Assembly: GCF_000731315.1 (NCBI RefSeq)
Contig: NZ_HG938353.1
Span: 806,001 to 870,000, forward strand
Length of the DNA stretch: 64,000 bases
Source of the DNA: Neorhizobium galegae bv. orientalis str. HAMBI 540
GTDB taxonomy: Bacteria; Pseudomonadota; Alphaproteobacteria; Rhizobiales; Rhizobiaceae
Direction of reading: 5' to 3'
A model generated the notes under the pieces. It was not told where the DNA came from, ran no database searches, and saw nothing but the letters and a program-made list of their open reading frames with translations. The position numbers and the translations under genes are program-made. Positions 50,159 to 59,919 of the stretch are shown here, piece after piece; within the stretch, counting starts at the first letter, position 1; every line of letters begins with the position of its first letter.

Positions 50159-50830
50159 ATGCGCATTCTGGTGGTCGAAGACGACGTCAATCTCAATCGG
50201 CAGCTCTCCGACGCCCTGAAGGAGTCGGGTTATGTGGTCGATCAGGCCTTCGATGGCGAGGAAGGCCATTATCTGGGCGAAACCGAGCCTTATGACGCGG
50301 TGATCCTCGATATCGGCCTGCCGGTCATGGACGGCATCACCGTCGTCGAGAAATGGCGTTCCGGAGGCAAGGGCATGCCGGTTCTGATGCTGACCGCCCG
50401 CGACCGCTGGAGCGACAAGGTGGCAGGCATCGATGCCGGTGCCGACGACTATGTCGCAAAGCCCTTTCATGTGGAGGAAGTGCTGGCCCGTGTTCGGGCG
50501 CTGATCCGCCGGGCGGCGGGGCATTCATCCTCCGAAATCGTCTGCGGGCCCGTGCGGCTCGACACCAAGGCTTCCAAGGCGAGCGTCGAAGGCGTCGCCC
50601 TGAAGCTCACCTCGCACGAATTCAGGCTGCTGTCCTACCTGATGCATCACATGGGGCAGGTCGTTTCCCGCACCGAGCTTGTGGAGCATATGTATGACCA
50701 GGATTTCGACCGCGATTCCAATACGATCGAAGTTTTCGTGGGCCGGCTTCGCAAGAAGCTCGGAGTCGACCTCATCGAAACGGTCCGCGGACTCGGCTAC
50801 AGGATGCAAGCGCCAAACGATGCGCGTTAA
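50159..50830 (+). CDS. feuP: FeuP-like response regulator (OmpR/PhoB type)
   Basis: The 223-residue regulator has a receiver domain (VVEDD, phospho-acceptor Asp51 in DIGLP, Lys in DDYVAKPFH) and a C-terminal winged helix (LKLTSHEFRLLSYLMHHMGQVVSRTELVEHMYDQDFDRDSNTIEVFVGRLRKKL). It is close to PhoP-type regulators. In S. meliloti FeuP activates ndvA for export of cyclic beta-glucan and is needed for symbiosis. The stop overlaps the kinase start by 11 bases. Confidence 0.88.
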   Translation: MRILVVEDDVNLNRQLSDALKESGYVVDQAFDGEEGHYLGETEPYDAVILDIGLPVMDGITVVEKWRSGGKGMPVLMLTARDRWSDKVAGIDAGADDYVAKPFHVEEVLARVRALIRRAAGHSSSEIVCGPVRLDTKASKASVEGVALKLTSHEFRLLSYLMHHMGQVVSRTELVEHMYDQDFDRDSNTIEVFVGRLRKKLGVDLIETVRGLGYRMQAPNDAR

Positions 50831-52244
50831 ATTCCGAATGATCGGACCAAGATCGCTGACTGCCCGCGTGCTGCTTCTGGCCACGCTGTGGTCGGCGCTG
50901 GCCCTGGTGGTCATTTCGATCGTCATCTCGCAGCTCTACCGACAATCGGCCGAACGCGCCTTCACCGACCTCCTGCGCGCCCAGCTCTATAACGTCATCA
51001 ACTCGATCACGATCGGCGACGACAACAAGCTCGCCGGCAGTCCGCAGCTCGGCGACCTGCGCTTTTCGCAGCCCGAGACCGGCTGGTACTGGATCATCGA
51101 GCCGCTCGGCACCTTTGCAGCGACGCCGCTTTCCTCCTCCTCGCTCGGCACTTCGAACATCAGCGTGCCGTCGATTCTGGCGGTGCCCTTCAACAATCGC
51201 TACGAGCGCTTCTACCCGGCCATCGACGCCTACAAGAACCATGTTCTGGTCGCCGAGACGGAGGTGGTGCTCGACGGCGATGGCCGCGCCGCGCGCTTCC
51301 GCGTCTCGGGCAATCTTGCGGTCGTCGAGGAGGATATCCAGGCCTTTACCCGCAGTCTCTATATCGCGCTTGCCGTTTTCGGTTTCGGCAGCCTGGTCGT
51401 CAACGGCCTGGCGATCCTTTACGGGCTGCAGCCACTCGACGGCGCGCGGCGCTCCCTCGAAAGGGTCCGGCGCGGCGAAGCGGAGCGGCTGGAAGGCGAG
51501 TTTCCGCGCGAGATCATGCCGCTTGCCAGCGACATCAACGCGCTGATCGAAAGCAACCGCCGCATCGTCGAGCGTGCGCGCATGCAGGTCGGCAACCTCG
51601 CCCATTCGCTGAAGACGCCGATCGCGGTTCTGCTCAACGAATCGCGCGCCGTCGAAAAGGTGCAGTCGGACATGGTGCGGTCGCAGGCGGAGGGGATGCA
51701 GGCGCAGGTGCAATCCTATCTGAACCGGGCGCGCATCGCCGCCCAGCGCGAGTCCCTGCTTGCCCGGACCGAGCTCGAGCCTGTGCTGGAACGCCTGGTC
51801 AGGGTGATGCGCCGACTCAATCCGGAAAAGGAATTCCATCTCTCGGTTTTTCCGCCGGGCGTGGCGCTTGCCATGGAACAGCAGGACGTCGAGGAGACCA
51901 TCGGCAACCTGCTCGAAAATGCCGCTCGCTTCTGCGAGACCGGCGTCTGGATCACCGCGACGCCGACATCCGGCCCTCAGTCCGGCGAAGGCGAAACTGC
52001 GCGGCGCTCCTGGGTCGAGGTCTCTGTCGAGGACGACGGCCCGGGGCTGGAGCCGGATCAGATCCGCGAGGCGATGAAACGCGGCCGGCGGCTCGACGAG
52101 AGCAAGCCGGGCGCCGGGCTCGGACTTTCGATCGTGCGCGAGATCACCGGCGAGTATCAGGGCTCGGTCGAGCTGACGCGCGGGACGCGTGGTGGCCTCA
52201 GGGCGCAACTTCTGCTTCCGGGTATCGCCAAGGAAGCCTCCTGA
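50820..52244 (+). CDS. feuQ: FeuQ-like sensor histidine kinase
   Basis: The 474-residue kinase has two membrane segments (about residues 15-40 and 185-210) around a periplasmic sensor domain, a HAMP-like linker (LQPLDGARRSLERVRRGEAERLEGEFPREI), the phospho-acceptor His262 in NLAHSLKTPIAVL and ATP-binding motifs NLLENAARFC, DDGPGL and GAGLGLSIVREI. The Ser in place of Glu after the His (AHSLKTP) is a PhoQ-like feature. It pairs with FeuP and would be held in check by FeuN. Confidence 0.88.
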   Translation: MRVKFRMIGPRSLTARVLLLATLWSALALVVISIVISQLYRQSAERAFTDLLRAQLYNVINSITIGDDNKLAGSPQLGDLRFSQPETGWYWIIEPLGTFAATPLSSSSLGTSNISVPSILAVPFNNRYERFYPAIDAYKNHVLVAETEVVLDGDGRAARFRVSGNLAVVEEDIQAFTRSLYIALAVFGFGSLVVNGLAILYGLQPLDGARRSLERVRRGEAERLEGEFPREIMPLASDINALIESNRRIVERARMQVGNLAHSLKTPIAVLLNESRAVEKVQSDMVRSQAEGMQAQVQSYLNRARIAAQRESLLARTELEPVLERLVRVMRRLNPEKEFHLSVFPPGVALAMEQQDVEETIGNLLENAARFCETGVWITATPTSGPQSGEGETARRSWVEVSVEDDGPGLEPDQIREAMKRGRRLDESKPGAGLGLSIVREITGEYQGSVELTRGTRGGLRAQLLLPGIAKEAS

Positions 52245-52512
52245 TTGTCGCAGGTCTCGCACTTCAGTCCTTTGGGTCTGTGACATATCGGCAACATCGG
52301 GCTATTCCCTGCCTTTGGTTATGGACGGATGGATCGCCTGCTATATCTTTGCCGGAACAGACTTTCCTATGATTGTCTGCTAGTGTGCGGGAGACTGAAA
52401 GATCGCCGGATTTGTGTGTTTTCCCAGTGACGCCATAATGATGCCATGCCGGGACGGGACCAGTCTCGGCAAGATTTCCGAAGAAAACGACCCGCGACCG
52501 GTTTCCGACACG

Positions 52513-52947
52513 ATGCGATTATTGAGCCTCCGAAATGCCGTTTCATCGCTTGTGGTTGCCGGCCTGCTGGCCGGCTGCGGCACGACTTCGGGAACCGGAC
52601 CCGGAGGTGCGCGTGGCCTGCTTTCGCCGCGGCCTTCGCCTTCGACTTCCTATATTTCCGCTCTTCAGGGGGGCATCGTCGGACGGAGCGGCGCGACGCT
52701 TTCCGCAAGCGACCGTTCCCGCGCCCTGGAGGCGGAATATCGCGCCCTGGAAGGGGCGGCCGGCGGCGAGGCCATCACCTGGAAGGGTGACGACGCGAGC
52801 GGCCAGGTGGTCGCCAATGCTCCCTATCAGGTCGGCACCCAGAACTGCCGCCAGTATCGCCATACGGTGACCATGAATGGCCGCGACATGACGGCGCGGG
52901 GCGCTGCCTGCCGCAATTCGAACGGCACGTGGACGCCGCTCACCTGA
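52513..52947 (+). CDS. Lipoprotein of the 17-kDa surface antigen type
   Basis: Read from ATG 52513, the 144-residue protein has a lipobox LLAGC (Cys22 lipidated), a low-complexity linker and a C-terminal domain SGATLSASDRSRALEAEYRALEGAAGGEAITWKG...TQNCRQYRHTVTMNGRDMTARGAACRNSNGTW, typical of the Rickettsia 17-kDa-antigen/RT0821 group in rhizobia. It is likely anchored in the outer membrane. It sits between feuQ and cycH, as in related rhizobia. Confidence 0.85.
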   Translation: MRLLSLRNAVSSLVVAGLLAGCGTTSGTGPGGARGLLSPRPSPSTSYISALQGGIVGRSGATLSASDRSRALEAEYRALEGAAGGEAITWKGDDASGQVVANAPYQVGTQNCRQYRHTVTMNGRDMTARGAACRNSNGTWTPLT

Positions 52948-53094
52948 TTTCCTCTGCCGCTGTTTGACATGGGTCATGGCCGCTGGATCGGATTAGGTCC
53001 ATATGAGGCTTGAACTTGCGGCCAAACGCCTCAAATTCGCGTCAACGCCGGCTGCGCTGTTGGAAAGCACGGGCCGTTGCAGTAATGGGCCACT

Positions 53095-54231
53095 ATGGTT
53101 TTATGGATCATCCTCGCAGCTCTGACGGCGGCCGTTGCGGCAATCCTCATCCTGCCCTTCGCCCGAGCCACCAAAACAGCATCCGCTGACCGTGCCGGAG
53201 AGGTCGCCGTCTATCGTGACCAGCTGGCCGAACTGGACCGGGACCGAGCCCAGGGCCTGATCGAGCCGCAAGAGGCCGAATACGCCCGCGCGGAGATCGG
53301 CCGCCGGCTGCTGGCTGCGGCCGGTGCCGGGGAAGCCGACGGGATTGCCGCTCCGAAGACACGCAAACATGGGCTCGCCACTGCCATCGTAACGCTGGTT
53401 CCGCCCGTCGTCGGGCTCTGTCTTTACCTGGCGCTCGGTAATCCCGGGCTGCCGGATCAGCCGCTCGAAGCGCGGCTTGCCAATCCCGGCAACAATGTCG
53501 CGCTGCTGGTCGCCAAGGCCGAGCGGCATCTCGCCGAAAACCCCGATGACGGTTCCGGCTGGGACCTGCTCGCGCCGATCTATTTGCGCTCCATGCGGCT
53601 CGGTGATGCTGAAATGGCCTATCGCAACGCGATCCGCATCCTTGGGGCCAGTCCGGTCAGGCTCGCGGGGCTTGGCGAAACGCTGGTCGCATCGAATGAC
53701 GGGATCGTCACCGAGGACGCGCGTTCCGTCTTCGAGCAGGCGGTGAAGCTCGATCCGGACAATCCGCGTTCCCGCTTCTATGTCGGCCTCGGCTTAGAGC
53801 AGGCGGGCAGGGCGGCAGAAGCAAGGGCGCAGTTCGAGACGATTGCAAAAGCCTCGCCCGCCGACGCGCCGTGGATGCAGCTCGTCAACCAGCATATCGC
53901 CAAGAACGGCGGCACCATCGTGCCGGGACGGGACACGGCGCAGGTTCCGGGAAATCCGAGCCAGGCGGATGTGGCGGCAGCCGAAACCATGTCGCAGGGC
54001 GATCGGCAGGCGATGATCCGCGGCATGGTCGACAGCCTTGCGGAACGGCTGAAGCAGGATCCCAATAATCTCGAGGGCTGGGTGAGGCTGGTGCGCTCCT
54101 ATTCCGTGCTCGGAGATAAACCCAAGGCAGAAGCGGCGTTGAAGAGCGGCCTCAAGCAGTTCCCGTCATCAGGAGAATTGGTGGCGCTGGCCAACGAGAT
54201 GGGGCTTGCCGTCGAAGGAGTGGCCCAATGA
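53095..54231 (+). CDS. cycH: Cytochrome c maturation protein CycH (CcmI)
   Basis: The 378-residue protein has two membrane segments (about residues 3-21 and 93-115) around a cytoplasmic loop with [36 protein letters not shown], then periplasmic TPR repeats ([85 protein letters not shown]). It brings apocytochrome c to the haem ligation complex. It is first in the cycHJKL operon. Confidence 0.93.
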   Translation: MVLWIILAALTAAVAAILILPFARATKTASADRAGEVAVYRDQLAELDRDRAQGLIEPQEAEYARAEIGRRLLAAAGAGEADGIAAPKTRKHGLATAIVTLVPPVVGLCLYLALGNPGLPDQPLEARLANPGNNVALLVAKAERHLAENPDDGSGWDLLAPIYLRSMRLGDAEMAYRNAIRILGASPVRLAGLGETLVASNDGIVTEDARSVFEQAVKLDPDNPRSRFYVGLGLEQAGRAAEARAQFETIAKASPADAPWMQLVNQHIAKNGGTIVPGRDTAQVPGNPSQADVAAAETMSQGDRQAMIRGMVDSLAERLKQDPNNLEGWVRLVRSYSVLGDKPKAEAALKSGLKQFPSSGELVALANEMGLAVEGVAQ

Positions 54232-54728
54232 CCCGCAAACAGAAGCGGCTGGCGGTGATCGCAGGCGGCATGAGCTTCATCCTCGTCGCGGTGCTGCTCG
54301 TCATGTTCGCCTTCAGCCAGTCGGTCGCTTATTTCTTCATGCCGGCCGACCTTGCCAAGGCGGACGTCAAGCCCGGTACGCGCATCAGGCTTGGCGGGCT
54401 GGTGGCCGAAGGCTCGGTGAAGCGCGGCCAGGGCTCGACCGTGAGCTTTACCGTGACGGACGGCACCGGCAATGTGCCGGTCACCTATACGGGCATCCTG
54501 CCGGACCTGTTTCGCGAGGGCCAGGGCGTGGTGACCGAAGGCGCGTTCGATGCGGCATCGCATGGTTTTGTGGCCGACAGCGTGCTTGCCAAGCATGACG
54601 AAAACTACATGCCAAAGGAAGTCGCCGACCGGCTGAAGGCGCAGGGCGTCTGGAACGAAGGCCAGGGGAAACAGGGCCAAGCCAATCAGGGAAAACCCGG
54701 CAGTGCCAAGGGAGCGGTCACGCAATGA
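54228..54728 (+). CDS. cycJ: Haem chaperone CycJ (CcmE)
   Basis: The 166-residue protein has an N-terminal anchor (residues 8-32) and an OB-fold periplasmic domain: [55 protein letters not shown]. The haem-binding histidine is His123 in [14 protein letters not shown]. It carries haem to CycK. A Gln/Gly-rich tail follows. Start and stop overlap neighbours by 4 bases. Confidence 0.94.
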   Translation: MTRKQKRLAVIAGGMSFILVAVLLVMFAFSQSVAYFFMPADLAKADVKPGTRIRLGGLVAEGSVKRGQGSTVSFTVTDGTGNVPVTYTGILPDLFREGQGVVTEGAFDAASHGFVADSVLAKHDENYMPKEVADRLKAQGVWNEGQGKQGQANQGKPGSAKGAVTQ

Positions 54729-56713
54729 TCATCGAGATCGGCCATTACGCGCTTGTGCTGGCACTTGCGACCTCCCTCATCGTCTCCGTCCTGCCGGTGA
54801 TCGGCGCAAGGCGCGGCGACGTGGCGATGATGGCGCTGGCGCCGACCGGCGCGCTGGTGCTGTTCGCGCTTGTCGCCTTTTCCTTCGGCGTTCTGACCTG
54901 GGCTTATGTGGTCTCGGACTTCTCGGTGATGAACGTCTGGGAGAATTCCCATTCGCTGATGCCGCTGATCTATAAATTCTCCGGCGTCTGGGGCAATCAC
55001 GAAGGTTCGATGCTGCTCTGGCTGCTGATCCTCGTTTTCTTCAGCGCGCTGGTGGCGGTGTTCGGGCGGAATCTGCCCGATACGCTGCGGGCCAATGTTC
55101 TTGCCGTTCAGGCCTGGATCTCGACCGCCTTCCTGTTCTTCATCCTTTTGACTTCCAATCCGTTCCTTCGCCTCAACCCGGCGCCGGCCGAGGGGCAGGA
55201 CCTCAATCCGGTGCTGCAGGATCTCGGCCTGGCGGTTCATCCGCCGCTTCTCTACCTCGGTTATGTCGGCTTTTCGGTCTGCTTCTCGTTCGCCGTCGCG
55301 GCGCTCATGGAAGGCCGCATCGATGCCGCCTGGGCCCGCTGGGTGCGGCCGTGGACGCTCGCCGCCTGGACCTTCCTGACCGCCGGCATCGCCATGGGTT
55401 CCTACTGGGCCTATTACGAGCTCGGCTGGGGCGGCTGGTGGTTCTGGGATCCGGTCGAAAACGCCTCCTTCATGCCCTGGCTCGCCGGCACGGCGCTCCT
55501 CCATTCGGCGCTGGTCATGGAAAAGCGTGAGGCCCTGAAGATCTGGACCGTGCTGCTGGCGATCATGACCTTTTCGCTGTCGCTGCTCGGAACCTTCCTA
55601 GTGCGCTCGGGCGTGCTGACCTCGGTGCATTCGTTTGCGACCGATCCGACCCGCGGCATCTTCATCCTCTGCATTCTCGGCATCTTCATCGGCGGCGCCT
55701 TCGCTCTGTTTGCCTGGCGGGCGCCGATGCTGAAGGCGGGCGGCATTTTTGCGCCGATCTCGCGCGAGGGCGCGCTGGTGCTCAACAACCTGATCCTGAC
55801 GGTGGCCACCGCGACGGTGCTGACCGGCACGCTCTATCCGCTGATCCTCGAAACGCTGACCGGCGAAAAGATCTCGGTCGGCGCACCGTTTTTCAACATG
55901 ACCTTCGGCCTGCTGATGTTGCCGCTGCTGGTCGCCGTGCCGTTCGGGCCGGTGCTTGCCTGGAAGCGCGGCGATCTCCTGGGCGCCCTGCAGCGGCTCT
56001 ATGCCTTCGCCGGCCTGGCGCTGGCTGCAGGCCTTGCCTTCTTCTACATCCAGAACGGTGGGCCGGTTCTGGCGATCTTCGGCCTGGTGCTCGGCTTCTG
56101 GGGCATGATCGGTGCGTTCGCCGATCTCTGGTATCGCGCCAATTTTTCGAAGGTCGGGCTGTCTGTTGGGCTGAAGCGCCTGGCCGGCCTGCCGCGTTCG
56201 GTCTTCGGCACGGCGATTGCCCATTTCGGGCTCGGCGTCACGGTGCTCGGTATCTTTGCTGCGACGACTTTCGGCACCGAGACGGTGGTCGAGATGAAGC
56301 AGGGTGCTTCCGTCGATATCGGCGGTTATTCGCTGACCTATGACGGGCTGCGCGATGCGGTCGGGCCTAACTATACCGAGCAGCGCGGACATTTCGCCGT
56401 CAGCCGCGGCGGCGTCCAGGTGGCCGATGTCTGGTCGTCGAAGCGGCTCTATACGGCGCGGCGCATGCCGACGACGGAGGCCGGCATCCTCACCTTCGGG
56501 CTCAGCCAGCTCTATGTCTCGCTCGGCGACGCAATGGACAGCGGCGGCATGGTGGTGCGCATCTGGTGGAAGCCGTTCATCCTCTGCATCTGGGGCGGCG
56601 CCCTTGTGATGATGTTCGGCGGGTTCGTTTCGCTGTCGGATCGACGGTTGCGTGTGGGCGCGCCGAGCCGCAAGGTGAAACCGGTCAAGGCGACGCTGGA
56701 GGCTGCGGAGTGA
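54725..56713 (+). CDS. cycK: Haem lyase subunit CycK (CcmF)
   Basis: The 662-residue membrane protein carries about 15 segments and the WWD haem-handling motif [20 protein letters not shown], with [31 protein letters not shown] and [21 protein letters not shown], all standard for CcmF. With CycH and CycL it attaches haem to apocytochrome c in the periplasm. The stop is followed by a RIME-like element instead of direct overlap with cycL. Confidence 0.95.
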   Translation: MIIEIGHYALVLALATSLIVSVLPVIGARRGDVAMMALAPTGALVLFALVAFSFGVLTWAYVVSDFSVMNVWENSHSLMPLIYKFSGVWGNHEGSMLLWLLILVFFSALVAVFGRNLPDTLRANVLAVQAWISTAFLFFILLTSNPFLRLNPAPAEGQDLNPVLQDLGLAVHPPLLYLGYVGFSVCFSFAVAALMEGRIDAAWARWVRPWTLAAWTFLTAGIAMGSYWAYYELGWGGWWFWDPVENASFMPWLAGTALLHSALVMEKREALKIWTVLLAIMTFSLSLLGTFLVRSGVLTSVHSFATDPTRGIFILCILGIFIGGAFALFAWRAPMLKAGGIFAPISREGALVLNNLILTVATATVLTGTLYPLILETLTGEKISVGAPFFNMTFGLLMLPLLVAVPFGPVLAWKRGDLLGALQRLYAFAGLALAAGLAFFYIQNGGPVLAIFGLVLGFWGMIGAFADLWYRANFSKVGLSVGLKRLAGLPRSVFGTAIAHFGLGVTVLGIFAATTFGTETVVEMKQGASVDIGGYSLTYDGLRDAVGPNYTEQRGHFAVSRGGVQVADVWSSKRLYTARRMPTTEAGILTFGLSQLYVSLGDAMDSGGMVVRIWWKPFILCIWGGALVMMFGGFVSLSDRRLRVGAPSRKVKPVKATLEAAE

Positions 56714-56730
56714 TGGCGAACTCACGCACA

Positions 56731-56889
56731 TCACCCCCCTGTGCCCTGCCGGGCATCTCCCCCTCAAGGGGAGAGATCGACCCGTTGCCATGTCCCGCCC
56801 CAAGCAAACGCCGCGATTGGAGCAATGTCGGTGCGTCTTGCCAATCTCCCCCCTTGAGGGGGAGATGCCCGGCAGGGCAGAGGGGGGTG
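56731..56889. repeat. RIME-like element, copy C, between cycK and cycL
   Basis: A left arm CCCTGCCGGGCATCTCC...CTCAAGGGG and a right arm CCCCTTGAGGGGGAGATGCC...GGCAGGGCAGAGGGGGG face each other across about 60 bases. The right edge abuts the start of cycL. Sequence modules match copies A and B, in the reverse arrangement. Confidence 0.7.
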
Positions 56890-57342
56890 TTCTGGGTCGC
56901 TCTTGCAATGATCCTGGCTCTCCTCGCCCCCCTGCCGGCCTTCGCCGTCAACCCCGACGAAGTGCTTACCAACCCCGTGCTCGAACAGCGGGCCCGAAAT
57001 CTTTCGGCCCAATTGCGCTGTATGGTGTGCCAGAACCAGTCGATCGACGACTCCAATGCGGAGCTTGCCCGCGACCTGCGCGTACTGGTGCGGGAGCGGT
57101 TGACGAACGGTGATACGGACGGTCAGGTGATCGATTATGTCGTGTCTCGCTACGGCGAATTCGTGCTCCTGAAGCCGCGCCTCAGCGCCAAGACGATCAT
57201 TCTCTGGGCAATGCCAGTGCTACTATTGCTGGTCGGTGCAATCGCCATTCTGATCTTCGTCCGCACCCGTCCAAGCCAACGCGCAGTTGCGGCGCTGAGT
57301 GCCGAGGAACAGGCGCGCATCGAAGAGCTTCTGAAAAAATAG
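56887..57342 (+). CDS. cycL: Cytochrome c maturation protein CycL (CcmH)
   Basis: The 151-residue protein (from GTG 56887) has a signal peptide ([19 protein letters not shown]), the redox motif LRCMVCQNQ (Cys45, Cys48), the family stretch [34 protein letters not shown] and a C-terminal anchor ([21 protein letters not shown]). It reduces the apocytochrome cysteines. ATG 56908 is an alternative start but leaves a very short signal. The RIME-like repeat supplies the DNA just before the start, so the original ribosome site has been replaced. Confidence 0.9.
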   Translation: MFWVALAMILALLAPLPAFAVNPDEVLTNPVLEQRARNLSAQLRCMVCQNQSIDDSNAELARDLRVLVRERLTNGDTDGQVIDYVVSRYGEFVLLKPRLSAKTIILWAMPVLLLLVGAIAILIFVRTRPSQRAVAALSAEEQARIEELLKK

Positions 57343-57487
57343 CTGCCTGAAAGAGGCACGCTCGAACATTACCAATATTTCATTCGTCCGCCACCTGCAG
57401 TTAACCTGCGAGCGCCTATATCTCTCTCATCCACCGCTTGGCTGACCTCCGGCCAAAATGACTGAAGAGAAGAAGGTAGCTTAAAAC

Positions 57488-59077
57488 ATGCGCAATATCG
57501 GACGTCCCTCTCTGAAGACCGTCTTGAAGACCACCACGGTTGCTGGTCTTGCCGCGGTCATGCTCTCGAGCGGCATCCCGGCTCAGATCACGCAGTCCTT
57601 TGCTGCTCCGGTCAGCGTCACCGCACCGCAGACCCCGAGCTTTGCCGATGTCGTTTCGGCTGTTTCTCCCGCCGTCGTTTCCGTGCGCGTCCAGTCCGAC
57701 GCCCAACCCGTTTCCGATGACACCAGTTCGTTCAGTTTCGGCGGCCGTGGCTTCGACCAGCTTCCCGATGACCATCCGCTGAAGCGGTTCTTCCGTGAAT
57801 TCGGCGGCCAGATGCCGGGCGCTCCGGGTGCTCCCGGCGACCGCAACAACCGCAACCAGGATCGCGCCGACCGCAACGGCCCGCGGGGCCAGGACGGCAA
57901 TCGTCCTCACCGCCTGCGCCCGGCGGCACAGGGCTCCGGGTTCTTCATCTCCGAAGACGGCTATGTCGTCACCAACAACCACGTCGTTTCGGATGGTTCC
58001 GCCTACACGGTCGTTTTGAATGACGGCACGGAACTCGAAGCCAAGCTGGTCGGCAAGGACAGCCGCACTGACCTCGCCGTGCTCAAGGTCGACGCCACCA
58101 GCCGCAAGTTCACCTATGTCAATTTCGCGGACGATTCGAAGGTCCGCGTCGGCGACTGGGTGGTTGCCGTCGGCAATCCGTTCGGCCTTGGCGGTACGGT
58201 TACCGCAGGCATCGTTTCTGCCCGCGGCCGCGACATAGGCTCCGGTCCCTATGACGATTATATCCAGGTGGATGCGGCGGTGAACCGCGGCAATTCCGGC
58301 GGCCCCACCTTCAACCTCTCGGGCGAAGTGGTCGGCATCAACACCGCGATCTTCTCGCCGTCGGGCGGCAATGTCGGCATCGCCTTTGCGATCCCGTCGT
58401 CCACCGCCAAGGACGTCGTCGCCGACCTGATGAAGGACGGCAAGGTCGATCGCGGCTGGCTCGGTGTGCAGATCCAGCCGGTGACCCAGGATATCGCCGA
58501 CTCGCTTGGTCTCAAGGAAGCGACCGGCGCCCTCGTCGTCGCTCCGCAGGAAGGCTCTCCGGGCCAGAAGGCCGGCATCAAGGAAGGCGACGTGATCACC
58601 GCCGTCAACGGCCAGCCGATCAAGGATGCCCGTGACCTCGCCAAGCGCGTCGCCGCCTTCGGCCCCAACACCAAGGTCGATGTCGACCTGTGGCGCGACG
58701 GCAAGGCGCAGAAGATCCCGGTCACGCTCGGCAACCTCCAGAGTGACGAAGCCGCCAAGGCCGAGCCGAAGCAGCCCGACGCTCCGGCGCCCTCCAGCGA
58801 CAAGGCGCTTGCCAGCCTCGGCATCACCGTCGCTCCGGCCGAGGACGGTTCCGGTCTCTCGGTCACCGATGTCGACCCGGACAGTGAAGCCGCCGCCCGC
58901 GGCCTGAAGACCGGGGAAAAGATCGTCTCGGTCAACAACCGCAAGGTCACCAGCGCCGCCGAAGTCGGCAAGGTTCTCGACCAGGCCCGCAAGGACGGGC
59001 GCACCCGCGCGCTGTTCCAGGTGGCCGGCGAAGGCAATAGCAGCCGTTTCGTTGCCCTGCCGATCAATGAAGGCTGA
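57488..59077 (+). CDS. degP: Periplasmic serine protease/chaperone DegP (HtrA)
   Basis: The 529-residue enzyme has a signal peptide ending near residue 40, a trypsin-like domain with catalytic His165 (NNHVV), Asp195 (TDLAVL) and Ser270 (GNSGGP), and two PDZ domains (about 300-390 and 425-520). An Asn/Arg/Asp-rich insert (PGDRNNRNQDRADRNGPRGQ) precedes the catalytic domain, as in rhizobial DegP. It degrades misfolded envelope proteins. A strong terminator follows, isolating it from the two-component genes. Confidence 0.94.
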   Translation: MRNIGRPSLKTVLKTTTVAGLAAVMLSSGIPAQITQSFAAPVSVTAPQTPSFADVVSAVSPAVVSVRVQSDAQPVSDDTSSFSFGGRGFDQLPDDHPLKRFFREFGGQMPGAPGAPGDRNNRNQDRADRNGPRGQDGNRPHRLRPAAQGSGFFISEDGYVVTNNHVVSDGSAYTVVLNDGTELEAKLVGKDSRTDLAVLKVDATSRKFTYVNFADDSKVRVGDWVVAVGNPFGLGGTVTAGIVSARGRDIGSGPYDDYIQVDAAVNRGNSGGPTFNLSGEVVGINTAIFSPSGGNVGIAFAIPSSTAKDVVADLMKDGKVDRGWLGVQIQPVTQDIADSLGLKEATGALVVAPQEGSPGQKAGIKEGDVITAVNGQPIKDARDLAKRVAAFGPNTKVDVDLWRDGKAQKIPVTLGNLQSDEAAKAEPKQPDAPAPSSDKALASLGITVAPAEDGSGLSVTDVDPDSEAAARGLKTGEKIVSVNNRKVTSAAEVGKVLDQARKDGRTRALFQVAGEGNSSRFVALPINEG

Positions 59078-59104
59078 TTTCTAAAAAACAGGTCGCAAGA
59101 TCGA

Positions 59105-59136
59105 GGGCGCCGCCGGCAACGGTCGGCGCCCTTTTT
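59105..59136 (+). terminator. Intrinsic terminator after degP
   Basis: GGGCGCCG...CGGCGCCC forms a long GC stem around a short loop, followed by five T residues ending at 59136. Confidence 0.85.
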
Positions 59137-59235
59137 CCTTCCATGGAGCGCGTGATGGAAACGGATACCCGATATTCTGCCAGTGCCGCAGATTCCCGTA
59201 GTGCAAAGGCGGGCGCGGACGCTATTGTTCCGCAC

Positions 59236-59913
59236 ATGAAGATTCTGGTGATCGAAGACGACCTGGAGGCCGCGGCCTATATGACCAAGGCCTTTCGCGA
59301 GGCCGGGATCGTGGTCGACCACGCAAGCGACGGCGAGAGCGGCCTGTTCATGGGGACCGAAAATTCCTACGACGTGATGGTCATCGACCGCATGCTGCCG
59401 CGTCGCGACGGGCTTTCCGTCATCAGCGAGCTGCGCAAGCGCGGCATCAATGCGCCGGTGCTGATCCTCTCGGCACTCGGCCAGGTGGACGACCGGGTAA
59501 CCGGCCTGCGCGCCGGTGGCGACGACTACCTGCCGAAACCCTATGCCTTTTCCGAGCTGCTCGCCCGCGTCGAAGTGCTCGGCCGCCGCAAGGGCACGCC
59601 CGAACAGGACATGGTCTACCGGGTCGGCGATCTGGAACTCGACCGGCTGTCGCACGAAGTGAAGCGAGCCGGCAAGGAAGTGCTTCTGCAGCCGCGCGAA
59701 TTCCGCCTGCTCGAATATCTGATGAAGAATGCCGGCCAGGTGGTCACCCGCACCATGCTGCTCGAAAACGTCTGGGACTATCACTTCGATCCCCAGACCA
59801 ATGTCATCGACGTGCATGTCTCGCGGCTGAGATCGAAGATCGAGAAGGATTTCGAAAAGCCGCTTCTGAAGACCATTCGCGGTGCCGGCTACATGATCAA
59901 GGACGAGGGGTAA
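59236..59913 (+). CDS. OmpR/PhoB-type response regulator
   Basis: The 225-residue regulator has a receiver domain (IEDD, phospho-acceptor Asp51 in DRMLP, Lys in DYLPKPYAF) and a winged helix (VLLQPREFRLLEYLMKNAGQVVTRTMLLENVWDYHFDPQTNVIDVHVSRLRSKI). The start at ATG 59236 fits family length; ATG 59143 would add 31 unlikely residues. It is paired with the kinase 6 bases downstream. The degP-RR-HK-glnE order is kept in rhizobia, which suggests an envelope-related signal; this is inference. Confidence 0.88.
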   Translation: MKILVIEDDLEAAAYMTKAFREAGIVVDHASDGESGLFMGTENSYDVMVIDRMLPRRDGLSVISELRKRGINAPVLILSALGQVDDRVTGLRAGGDDYLPKPYAFSELLARVEVLGRRKGTPEQDMVYRVGDLELDRLSHEVKRAGKEVLLQPREFRLLEYLMKNAGQVVTRTMLLENVWDYHFDPQTNVIDVHVSRLRSKIEKDFEKPLLKTIRGAGYMIKDEG

Positions 59914-59919
59914 GCCGAC

